Positions 1 through 5,213 of a stretch of DNA of 5,213 nt are shown in pieces; position 1 is the stretch's first letter, and every line of letters starts with the position of its first letter. A program made the position numbers and the translations under genes. The stretch spans positions 1 through 5,213 of the forward strand of contig CANFIV010000144.1 of assembly GCA_947446935.1 (NCBI GenBank), read 5' to 3'. Under the pieces are notes generated by a model. The model did no database searches, was not told the origin of the DNA, and saw only the letters and a program-made list of their open reading frames with translations. This stretch comes from Sphingomonadaceae bacterium (GTDB taxonomy: Bacteria; Pseudomonadota; Alphaproteobacteria; Sphingomonadales; Sphingomonadaceae).

Positions 1-1676
1 ACGTCCTCGATCTGCACGGTGAGCACCACCACGCGCTCGTGCAGCACCTTGTTGTGCTTGATGTTGTGAAGCAGCGCGGAAGGCACGCCAGCGGCGGTGG
101 AAGCCATGAAGATGGCCGTGCCGGGCACCCGCGCAGCGCTACTGTGCGCAGACTTCGTGAAGACCTCCAACGGCAGCGCGCCCTCGGCCATATGCTGGCG
201 CATCAGCGCGCGGCCGCGCGACCAGGTGGTGAGCAGCGTGAAGATCACGAGGCCCAGCAGGAGCGGCACCCAGCCGCCATCGGGAATCTTGGCGAAGTTG
301 GCACCGAGGTAGGTCGCATCGATCGCGAAGAACAGGCCGAGCAGCGGCAAAGCGAAAATCGGCTTCCACTGCCACAGCTTGAACAGCACCACGGCGAGCA
401 GCAGATTGTCGATCAGCATCGCCCCCGTCACCGCGATGCCATAGGCGGCGGTGAGATTTTGCGACCGCTCAAACACCAGCACAAGCAGGATCACGGCGAT
501 CATCAGCGCCCAGTTGATCGCCGGGATATAGATCTGCCCCGCAGAGGAGGACGTGTGGCGTATCGTCATGCGCGGGATGAAGCCCAGCTGGATCGCCTGC
601 TGCGTGACAAGGAATGCGCCCGAAATCACGGCCTTCGAAGCAATCACGGCCGCCATTGTGGCGATGATCAGCAAGGGCCATTCGAAGCCCGGGGGTGCGA
701 GGTGGTAAAACGGGCTGGCGATCGTTTCGGGATGGCGCAGCAGCAGGGAGGCTTGTCCCAGATAATTGAGGACCAGGGCGGGCAGCACAAAGACCAGCCA
801 TGAGACACGGATCGGCGAGCGGCCAAACTGGCCCATATCGGCGTAAAGCGCCTCCGCCCCCGTCACCGCGAGCACGGCAGTGCCCATAGCGAGGAAGCCG
901 TGCCAGGGGTCTGCGGCGAACATCGCGTAGGCACAACTGGGCGAGAGCGCCCAGATGACCTGCGGGAAGGCAACGATGCTGGCGATGCCGAGCGCCGAAA
1001 TCGTGGCGAAGTAGACCAGCATGACCGGTCCGGCCCAACTGGCCGCCCAGTTCGCGGTGGAGCCGCTACCATGGCTCTTCATGACGAACAGCCCGATCAG
1101 GATCACCACGACCAGCGGCACGACCAAGGCGTGAACAGCAGCTGCTGGGTGATAGACCGCGATGCCTTCGACCGCGCTCATCACCGAGACCGCCGGGGTG
1201 ATCATCGAATCGCTGTAGAACAACGCAGTGGCAAGCACGCCGAGCAGGATGATGCCCTTGCCCCAGCGCCGCCCGGAGGTGTGCTGGTTGATCAGCGCCA
1301 AGAGAGCAAGGCTGCCGCCCGAGCCCTTGTTGTCCGCACGCATGATCACAGTGACATATTTCAGCGTCACGATGAGCATCATGGACCAGAACATCAGGCT
1401 GACGATGCCATAGACATGGAGCTGATCGAGCGGGAGTGGGTGATGGCCGGCGAAGGTATCGCGCAACGCATAGAGCGGGCTGGTACCGATATCACCGAAA
1501 ACAACGCCGATCGCGCCGACCGCCAGAGTGAGCGGGCCGGCATGGCGCGCCTCGGCAGAGCCTCGCACTCCGCGCAGCGATAGCGGTGCTGCAGGAGGGT
1601 TAGCCAGCGGCGCCTGCACGGCACCTCCGGGCTCCGCTCCGGGATCCGGTGCAGCGTCAACCACGGCTTCGTTCAT
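1..1676 (-). CDS. kup: Kup/HAK/KT-family potassium uptake transporter, partial (C-terminus beyond left edge)
   Basis: Inner-membrane K+ uptake protein, probably K+/H+ symport as for E. coli Kup. The frame is open from the ATG at 1676 to the window edge, giving 558 complete codons. E. coli Kup is about 622 residues, so roughly the last 60-90 residues of the cytosolic tail are missing. Family motifs seen: [10 protein letters not shown] (residues 60-69), [17 protein letters not shown] (112-128), [14 protein letters not shown] (158-171), [13 protein letters not shown] (273-285), SGQIYIP-like segment near 379-385, AAYGIAVTG (410-418) and HNKVLHERV (541-549). About twelve hydrophobic segments lie between 48 and 485, followed by the cytosolic domain. 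D62 and E275 match the E. coli acidic residues D23 and E229; the E116 position is D156. The first 45 residues are an Ala/Pro-rich extension absent in E. coli. An in-frame TAG 13-14 codons upstream makes this ATG the first possible start; a weak GGGGA lies 10 bases before it. Likely transcribed separately from ccm. Confidence 0.96.
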   Translation of the reverse strand, partial: MNEAVVDAAPDPGAEPGGAVQAPLANPPAAPLSLRGVRGSAEARHAGPLTLAVGAIGVVFGDIGTSPLYALRDTFAGHHPLPLDQLHVYGIVSLMFWSMMLIVTLKYVTVIMRADNKGSGGSLALLALINQHTSGRRWGKGIILLGVLATALFYSDSMITPAVSVMSAVEGIAVYHPAAAVHALVVPLVVVILIGLFVMKSHGSGSTANWAASWAGPVMLVYFATISALGIASIVAFPQVIWALSPSCAYAMFAADPWHGFLAMGTAVLAVTGAEALYADMGQFGRSPIRVSWLVFVLPALVLNYLGQASLLLRHPETIASPFYHLAPPGFEWPLLIIATMAAVIASKAVISGAFLVTQQAIQLGFIPRMTIRHTSSSAGQIYIPAINWALMIAVILLVLVFERSQNLTAAYGIAVTGAMLIDNLLLAVVLFKLWQWKPIFALPLLGLFFAIDATYLGANFAKIPDGGWVPLLLGLVIFTLLTTWSRGRALMRQHMAEGALPLEVFTKSAHSSAARVPGTAIFMASTAAGVPSALLHNIKHNKVLHERVVVLTVQIED

Positions 1677-1706
1677 GGCAAGCGGGTCCCCGGGCCTTGG
1701 CCCAAT

Positions 1707-1739
1707 CCAGCCGAACTAGTTGAATAACGCCTCGGCTGG
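1707..1739 (-). repeat. Hairpin in the ccmI-kup gap (not a canonical terminator)
   Basis: The arms CCAGCCGA (1739-1732 on the minus strand) and TCGGCTGG (1714-1707) pair perfectly over 8 bases around a 17-base loop. No run of T follows on the minus strand (the next bases are ATTGGGCC), so it does not fit an intrinsic terminator. It lies about 30 bases upstream of the kup start codon, in the presumed 5' untranslated region. Confidence 0.4.
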
Positions 1740-1820
1740 CGCGGCGCTTTAGCACTGGCTCATGCCCCCCGCAATGGCTGCGCGACGGCATAAGGCGCGG
1801 CACACACCACGGCCCATCTT

Positions 1821-1826
1821 ATTATA
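1821..1826 (-). promoter_or_regulatory. Possible -10 box for kup (weak candidate)
   Basis: Read on the minus strand this is a perfect TATAAT inside the only A/T-rich patch of the region, about 145 bases upstream of the kup start. No recognisable -35 hexamer (TTGACA-like) is found at 16-18 bases spacing (bases 1843-1850 read CAGCGC-like), and no extended -10 TGn is present. The patch begins at the end of ccmI, so the match may be chance in A/T-rich sequence. It is the best promoter candidate in the gap, but only a candidate. Confidence 0.25.
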
Positions 1827-1836
1827 TTTCTTAAAC

Positions 1837-2532
1837 TTAGGGTGCGCTGGATGCGGCTGGCGGCGTGAGCTGATCTGCCCCGCCTGTCTCCGTACCAGCC
1901 CCGCCCTGCCCTTGCGCTGCCAGCATCGAGTCGAGCCGGGCAAGCCGCGCCTCGAGATCGGCGCGATAGGGCGCATCGGGTGGCGAGCGCTGGAGCAGCT
2001 CGGCCCAGAGTGTACGCGCCTCGGCGAGCCGCCCGGTCTGCGCCAAGGCCAGCCCCATGAAGAAAGGCGGCCCCGGATGATCCGGCGCGATATCGGCGGC
2101 CTTCTGGAACGCGAACTGCGCCGCCGGGGTGATCATGCCGTCGCTGTGGCCGACCAGCGCATTGCCAAGGGCGACCCACAGATCGGCATCCTTCGGCGAT
2201 TTGGCGATGGCCGAGTGCAGCACTTCCGCCGCCGCGCCAAACTGGCCCTGCCGGGTCAGCGCATCTGCGAGTACCAGCCAGGTCTTACCCTCGCCGAACG
2301 CCGCGCCCATCTGCTGACGTTCCTTGAGCAGCGCTTCATCCGCAAGCTTGGCGCTCTCGGCGGCCGGATGCGGCGCCCCCGCCTGCCCGGGATGGCCCTG
2401 CAGAGCATAACCGGCAATGCCGAACAGCAGCGCCGCACCGGTAATCTCCCACCCGCTGCGCGGCATTTTCAGCACGAATGCCATGAGGCCAAACACGATT
2501 GCCGCGATGAGCAGGATCAAAACCCAAGTCAT
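1837..2532 (-). CDS. ccmI: CcmI/CycH-like TPR protein of cytochrome c maturation
   Basis: A 231-residue inner-membrane protein expected to bind the apocytochrome c and deliver it to the CcmF/CcmH ligation complex; in E. coli the equivalent domain is fused to the C-terminus of CcmH. Two membrane segments are seen at residues 2-21 and 28-46, joined by a very short turn (LKMPRSG), then a periplasmic TPR domain. Three TPR-like helix pairs can be read at about 83-114 (TWLVLADALTRQGQFGAA), 117-150 and 154-186 (FFMGLALAQTGRLAEA), followed by a Gly/Ala/Pro-rich tail from about 205. The protein is short: Rhodobacter CcmI is about 400 residues with a long loop between the membrane segments, which is lacking here. 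The ATG at 2532 was chosen over an in-frame ATG at 2676 because it overlaps the ccmH stop as ATGA, has GGGGGAG six bases upstream (2545-2539), and begins directly with the membrane helix. Function is assigned from position and architecture; sequence motifs are weak. Confidence 0.87.
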   Translation of the reverse strand: MTWVLILLIAAIVFGLMAFVLKMPRSGWEITGAALLFGIAGYALQGHPGQAGAPHPAAESAKLADEALLKERQQMGAAFGEGKTWLVLADALTRQGQFGAAAEVLHSAIAKSPKDADLWVALGNALVGHSDGMITPAAQFAFQKAADIAPDHPGPPFFMGLALAQTGRLAEARTLWAELLQRSPPDAPYRADLEARLARLDSMLAAQGQGGAGTETGGADQLTPPAASSAP

Positions 2533-2951
2533 GTCTTGCTCCCCCGGCGGAACCGGCCGCGCAGCAGAAAAGCCGCCACCAGCAGAATCAACACCGGCGC
2601 GCCAAACAGCGGCCAGGTTATCGGCTTCACTTGCGGGGTATAGCTCACATAATCGCCATAGCGTTCGATCAGCCACTGGCGGATTGCTTCGGGATCTTCA
2701 CCCGCCGCGATGCGTGTGCGCACCTGATGGCGCATATCGCCAGCCATCGGCGCATCCGAATCCGCAATCGACTGGCTCTGGCACTTCAGGCAGCGCAGCG
2801 TTTCCATCAGCGCTTGCGCTTTGGCTTCCTGCTTCGGGTCCGGCAGCTGCTTGTAGGCATAAGGCGCGGGCGGCAGCAGATCCTGCGCGGCGAGCGGTGT
2901 GACGAACGTGAGCAGAAGGGCTGCCGCAAGAACCGCCATCAGAGCTTTCAT
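2529..2951 (-). CDS. ccmH: CcmH (CycL-type) cytochrome c maturation thiol-oxidoreductase subunit
   Basis: A 140-residue membrane-anchored periplasmic protein that, with CcmG, keeps the apocytochrome CxxCH thiols reduced and takes part in haem ligation with CcmF and CcmI. Residues 1-22 form a signal peptide (MKALMAVLAAALLLTFV, then TPLAAQ). The signature LRCLKCQSQSIADSDAPMA lies at 52-70, with redox cysteines C54 and C57, followed by MRHQVRTRIAAGEDP and WLIERYGDYVSY (93-104), as expected for the three-helix CcmH domain. A C-terminal membrane helix spans about 113-130 and ends in RGRFRRGSKT. The start is uncertain. The ATG at 2951 begins the signal peptide but lies 18 bases after AGGAGG (2975-2970). 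An in-frame GTG at 2957 is 12 bases from it, an ATG at 2978 precedes it, and the frame is open back to an ATG at 3110 overlapping the ccmG stop (193 residues). The E. coli-type C-terminal TPR fusion is absent; that role belongs to the next gene, which overlaps by ATGA. Confidence 0.95.
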   Translation of the reverse strand: MKALMAVLAAALLLTFVTPLAAQDLLPPAPYAYKQLPDPKQEAKAQALMETLRCLKCQSQSIADSDAPMAGDMRHQVRTRIAAGEDPEAIRQWLIERYGDYVSYTPQVKPITWPLFGAPVLILLVAAFLLRGRFRRGSKT

Positions 2952-2969
2952 TGGCACCGCACCCAGAAC

Positions 2970-2975
2970 CCTCCT
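2970..2975 (-). promoter_or_regulatory. Strong Shine-Dalgarno AGGAGG at the foot of the hairpin, upstream of ccmH
   Basis: AGGAGG is the best ribosome binding sequence in the window. It sits 18 bases before the ATG at 2951 and 12 bases before the GTG at 2957, both longer than the usual spacing. Its first base (2975) is the last base of the 26-base inverted repeat, so stem formation in the mRNA would place the hairpin directly against the ribosome binding site. Whether it drives ccmH is inferred, not shown. Confidence 0.5.
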
Positions 2976-3048
2976 CATCCCCGCGAAGGCGGGGATCCAG
3001 AGCGGCATAGCCCGGTGTTGCACTGGATCCCCGCCTTCGCGGGGATGA
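2975..3048. repeat. REP-like palindromic repeat between ccmG and ccmH
   Basis: A perfect 26-base inverted repeat: left arm 2975-3000, right arm 3023-3048, spacer 3001-3022. Each arm contains its own perfect 8-base hairpin with a four-base loop: ATCCCCGC-GAAG-GCGGGGAT at 2977-2996, and ATCCCCGC-CTTC-GCGGGGAT at 3027-3046. The element can therefore form either one long stem or two small hairpins. It resembles a dispersed intergenic palindrome I know from many proteobacterial genomes, recognised by its spurious translation PREGGDP ... WIPAFAGM. Because it is palindromic, that peptide is read on both strands here. No transposase or clear target-site duplication is visible. Base 2974 is C where the right arm predicts G, so the pairing stops there. 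Confidence 0.9.
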
Positions 3049-3059
3049 CGATGCGAGTG

Positions 3060-3092
3060 GGGCTGAGGAAGCGTATTGGGCTGAGGAAGCGT
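3060..3092. repeat. Two-copy 15-base direct repeat, 18-base period
   Basis: GGGCTGAGGAAGCGT occurs identically at 3060-3074 and 3078-3092. It lies between the palindrome and the ccmG stop codon. Because the period is a multiple of three, the minus-strand frame leading into ccmH stays open through it and reads LPQPNT-LPQPHS. It probably arose by a small tandem duplication and carries no recognised function. Confidence 0.8.
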
Positions 3093-3106
3093 GTGGGCGT
3101 TGCTCA

Positions 3107-3670
3107 TCATTCAGCCTCCGCCAGCTTGCGCAGGATCAGCGGCACATCTTCGGCGCGGATATCTCCGATGTGCTGGTAGCGGATGATCCCCTTGCCATCG
3201 ACCACGAAAGTCTCGGGCACGCCGGAGGAGCCGATGGCCAGTTGCACCTGGCTCAGATCATCCTTGCCGATGCGGGCGAAAGGATTGCCGTTTTGCGCAA
3301 GGAAGCGCGCGACATCGTCCTTGCGGTCGCGGATGGCGACTCCGTCGATTTCGACGCCTTGCTTCGCAAGCGTTGCCAGTTGCGGCGATTCCACCGCGCA
3401 GGGCACGCACCAGCTGGCGAAGACGTTGAGCAGGCGCGGCTTGCCCGCCTTGAAAGTTGAGGTTGCAAGGCCCGGCCGTTCGTCGGTCGCAGGCGGCAGA
3501 TCGAACGCGGGGAGCGGCTTGCCGATAAAGGCGCTCGCCACCTCGCGGTCGGCCGGCCAGTAGAGCCCGACGATCACGAGCACGAAGAACGCGGCAAACA
3601 GACCGAGCGGCAGCCAGCGGGCCACTCCGGAGCCTTTGGGCTTGGTGTCGGGGGCAGGCGCGGTACTCAT
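3107..3670 (-). CDS. ccmG: CcmG/DsbE periplasmic thioredoxin-like reductase
   Basis: A 187-residue membrane-anchored thioredoxin-fold protein that reduces disulphides in the cytochrome c maturation pathway, keeping the apocytochrome CxxCH and CcmH cysteines reduced; electrons normally come from CcdA or DsbD (not in the window). One membrane anchor spans residues about 18-37 (RWLPLGLFAAFFVLVIVGLY). The TlpA/DsbE-type fold then shows GKPLPAFDLP (50-59), LLNVFASWCVPCAVESPQL (80-98) with redox C88 and C91, and the cis-proline loop GVPETFVVDGKG (150-161; P152), the characteristic CcmG signature, followed by RYQHIGDI. Length is normal for the family. The ATG at 3670 overlaps the ccmF stop as ATGA, implying translational coupling; the nearby AGGG is a weak ribosome site. 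The gene ends in tandem stops (TGATGA), and ATGATGA here also offers a start codon in the ccmH frame. Confidence 0.97.
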   Translation of the reverse strand: MSTAPAPDTKPKGSGVARWLPLGLFAAFFVLVIVGLYWPADREVASAFIGKPLPAFDLPPATDERPGLATSTFKAGKPRLLNVFASWCVPCAVESPQLATLAKQGVEIDGVAIRDRKDDVARFLAQNGNPFARIGKDDLSQVQLAIGSSGVPETFVVDGKGIIRYQHIGDIRAEDVPLILRKLAEAE

Positions 3671-5213
3671 CGGCCCTGCCGTGCCCGCCGAAACGCGATC
3701 TTGTCGCTCGCGATCAGCCGCCTCACTTCACTCGCGACACGCCCCAGCAGCGCCAGGAGGCCGCCCAGCGCGATCAGCGCGCCGCCATACCAGATCAGCG
3801 GCACGAACGGCTTCCACCAGAACCGCATCTGCCAGCGCCCGTCCTGCCCTTCTTCGCCAAGCACAGCGTAGAGTTGGCCGTTCCAGCGGGTTTTCAGCGC
3901 GCTTTCGGTGCGGTTGCCCGGCGGGTTGGTGAAGGTGCGCGCTTGCGGGTGGAGGATCGTGGGCTCACCGCCTGCATAGCTCGCCGCCACGGTCGCCTCG
4001 AGCGCAGTCCAGTTCGGCCCAGCAATAGGATCGATGGCGGAGAGCGTCACGGTGAACGGCCCAACCTGCTGGCTTTCGCCCGGGTTCATCGCCGCAAGCT
4101 TCTCGATCGAGAACGCGCCCTCGCTCGCCATGCCGAACAGAGCGACCGCGATGCCGAAGTGGCCGAGCACCATGCCGTAAACCGGCAAAGGGGTGCGGCG
4201 CAGGTTGCGCCCCCGCAGCGGCATGAAAGAGGCTACGGCAAGGCCCGGCGCAATGGACAGGCCGAGTGCGGGCAGCAGGTTGATGGGCGCGAAGAGCAGT
4301 TCAACGACCAGTAGCGCTGCGGCAGCCACCAACGCGGGGATAGCAATCGGCCACGTGATCCGCGCAGCCTTGTCCTCGCGCCAGCGCAGCAGTGGGCCGA
4401 CCGCCATCACCAGGAACATCGGGATTGCGAAAACCGAGGACACCGGGTTGAAATAGGGCGGGCCGACAGAGACCTTCACGCCCATGGCTTCGGTCAGCAG
4501 CGGATAGAGCGTGCCAATCAGCACGATGCCCAAAATGCCACAGAGCATCACGTTGTTGAACACCAGGCTCGATTCGCGGCTGAACACCGCAAAGCGCGCG
4601 CCTTCGGTCACCGTGCTGGCGCGCAAGGCGAAGAGCGTCAGCGCACCGCCGATATAGATGGCGAGCAAGGCGAGAATGAACGAGCCGCGCGTCGGGTCCA
4701 CCGCGAAGGCATGAACCGAAGTCAGGATGCCCGAGCGCACGAGGAACGTCCCAACCATCGACATCGAGAACGCAATCACACCCAGCATCACCGTCCAGGT
4801 GCGCAGCGCATTGCGCGAAGCCAGCACGCTGCATGAATGGAGCAGCGCGGTGGCCGCCAGCCACGGCATGAGCGAGGCGTTCTCGACCGGGTCCCAAAAC
4901 CACCAGCCGCCCCAGCCGAGCGTGTAGTAGGCCCAGTAGGAGCCCGCAGTGATGCCCAGCGTCAGGAAAATCCATGCGCCCAGCACCCAAGGCCGCATCG
5001 CGCGGGCAAAGGCGGGACCTACATCGCGAGTGACAAGCGCGCCGACCGCAAAACTGAAGGCGATCGAGAGCCCGACATAGCCGACGTAAAGCGTGGGCGG
5101 ATGGAACGCGAGGCCGATATCCTGCAGCAGCGGATTGAGGCCCAGCCCTTCGGGCGCAGGCTCGGGCAGCCGCTCGAACGGGTTGGAGGCGAGCAGGAGG
5201 AAGGCATAGAAGC
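3667..5213 (-). CDS. ccmF: CcmF haem lyase (holocytochrome c synthase core), partial (N-terminus beyond right edge)
   Basis: A large polytopic inner-membrane protein of the WWD/haem-handling family that takes haem from CcmE and joins it to apocytochrome c with CcmH and CcmI. The visible part is 514 residues (full CcmF is about 650, so roughly 130-140 N-terminal residues are missing). Residue numbers here count from the first full codon at 5211. LNPLLQDIGLAFHPPTLYVG (25-44) carries H37. The tryptophan-rich WWD motif WGGWWFWDPVEN lies at 100-111 (bases 4914-4879). ALLHS (H125) and TSVHAFAVDPTRG (H167) flank it as the presumed periplasmic haem ligands, and LGHFG (H351) is the later membrane histidine. 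These fit the four conserved histidines of E. coli CcmF. A periplasmic domain at about 362-450 precedes the last membrane helix (RFWWKPFVPLIWYGGALIALGG). The stop overlaps ccmG as ATGA. No missing key residue seen. Confidence 0.98.
   Translation of the reverse strand, partial: FYAFLLLASNPFERLPEPAPEGLGLNPLLQDIGLAFHPPTLYVGYVGLSIAFSFAVGALVTRDVGPAFARAMRPWVLGAWIFLTLGITAGSYWAYYTLGWGGWWFWDPVENASLMPWLAATALLHSCSVLASRNALRTWTVMLGVIAFSMSMVGTFLVRSGILTSVHAFAVDPTRGSFILALLAIYIGGALTLFALRASTVTEGARFAVFSRESSLVFNNVMLCGILGIVLIGTLYPLLTEAMGVKVSVGPPYFNPVSSVFAIPMFLVMAVGPLLRWREDKAARITWPIAIPALVAAAALLVVELLFAPINLLPALGLSIAPGLAVASFMPLRGRNLRRTPLPVYGMVLGHFGIAVALFGMASEGAFSIEKLAAMNPGESQQVGPFTVTLSAIDPIAGPNWTALEATVAASYAGGEPTILHPQARTFTNPPGNRTESALKTRWNGQLYAVLGEEGQDGRWQMRFWWKPFVPLIWYGGALIALGGLLALLGRVASEVRRLIASDKIAFRRARQGR

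Larger units (their letters stand above)
1677..1836 (-). other. ccmI-kup intergenic region
   Basis: This gap separates the ccmI stop codon from the kup start. It contains an A/T-rich patch just after ccmI (about 1815-1839), one imperfectly looped hairpin (1707-1739) and a GC-rich run with the short palindrome GGGCCAAGGCCC close to the kup start. Short open frames cross it on the minus strand, but they are tails of out-of-frame shadows of ccmI and have no support as genes. No intrinsic terminator with a T-tract is visible, so readthrough from ccm into kup cannot be excluded. Confidence 0.7.
2952..3106 (-). other. ccmG-ccmH junction with inserted repeats and an open in-frame extension of ccmH
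   Basis: This is the only non-overlapping junction in the visible operon. Reading the minus strand from the ATG at 3110 (overlapping the ccmG stop) there are 53 sense codons leading directly into ccmH. They encode a low-complexity start with two LPQP units, then the repeat-derived PREGGDP and WIPAFAGM, then RRVLGAVP before the signal peptide. The composition is that of translated repeat rather than protein. It may be an untranslated spacer, a translated leader that couples ccmH to ccmG, or a real N-terminal extension; the first two seem likelier. Confidence 0.6.

Noticed and set aside
39..803. Long plus-strand open frame (254 codons) antisense to kup
   Set aside because: Its translation is rich in Arg, His, Gln and Gly with no domain or hydrophobic pattern. 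It is the high-GC complement shadow of the clear Kup reading frame.
469..1038. Minus-strand open frame of 189 codons within kup in another frame
   Set aside because: The true Kup frame is uninterrupted from 1676 to the window edge and carries all family motifs; this one carries none. There is no frameshift in kup.
900..1583. Plus-strand open frame (227 codons) opposite the N-terminal half of kup
   Set aside because: Polar, low-complexity translation (many Asp, His, Arg, Gln) without motifs; explained as antisense shadow of kup.
1749..1817. Short minus-strand peptide of 22 codons (starting MGRGVC) in the ccmI-kup gap as a possible leader peptide
   Set aside because: No ribosome binding site, no regulatory codon run and no attenuator structure after it; it is the tail of an out-of-frame ccmI shadow.
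1762..2643. Plus-strand open frame of 293 codons opposite ccmI and the end of ccmH
   Set aside because: Arg-, Gln- and His-rich shadow with no motif; the opposite strand has convincing membrane helices and TPRs in an operon context.
2533..2676. Longer start for ccmI at the in-frame ATG at 2676
   Set aside because: It would overlap ccmH by 148 bases and add 48 residues unlike the family before the membrane helix, while the ATG at 2532 has an ATGA overlap and a good ribosome site.
2975..3048. Palindrome as an intrinsic transcription terminator
   Set aside because: No T-tract follows the stem on the minus strand (the sequence after it is AGGAGGGTTCTGGG), and it lies inside the operon. Attenuation remains possible but is unsupported.
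2631..3179. Plus-strand open frame reading through the palindrome (PREGGDP ... WIPAFAGM)
   Set aside because: This peptide is the known spurious translation of the repeat and appears on both strands because of the palindrome; the rest is antisense to ccmH.
4301..4990. Minus-strand open frame of 229 codons overlapping ccmF
   Set aside because: Out-of-frame shadow of ccmF; the ccmF frame contains the WWD motif and conserved histidines without interruption.

Overview
This window is a GC-rich stretch of chromosome with five genes, all read on the minus strand. It looks like an alphaproteobacterium. The protein style (short separate CcmI, alanine- and proline-rich ends, strong G/C third-position preference) suggests Sphingomonadales, perhaps the Erythrobacter/Sphingomonas group; that placement is inference. 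No RNA gene, insertion sequence, CRISPR array or defence gene is visible.

The right two thirds (5213 down to 1837) hold the end of a System I cytochrome c maturation operon, in transcription order ccmF (5' end beyond the window), ccmG, ccmH, ccmI. Their products act at and outside the inner membrane. CcmG and CcmH handle the thiols of the apocytochrome CxxCH motif, CcmI is the TPR chaperone that holds the apocytochrome, and CcmF is the membrane haem lyase core that receives haem (in this pathway from CcmE, not seen here). The ccmF/ccmG and ccmH/ccmI junctions are both 4-base ATGA overlaps, pointing to one translationally coupled unit.

The ccmG/ccmH junction is the exception. About 155 bases lie between the ccmG stop and the likely ccmH start. 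They contain a perfect 26-base inverted repeat whose arms are hairpins themselves, plus a 15-base direct repeat at an 18-base period. The insert keeps an open frame from an ATGA overlap at the ccmG stop into ccmH, and a strong AGGAGG lies at the foot of the hairpin. This is the most interesting point in the window.

After a 160-base gap (1836-1677) with an A/T-rich patch and a hairpin but no clear intrinsic terminator, a kup-family potassium uptake gene runs from 1676 off the left edge. It is intact as far as seen and has no evident functional link to the ccm genes. Apart from the G/H junction this is ordinary core-genome content, and I see no new biological system.
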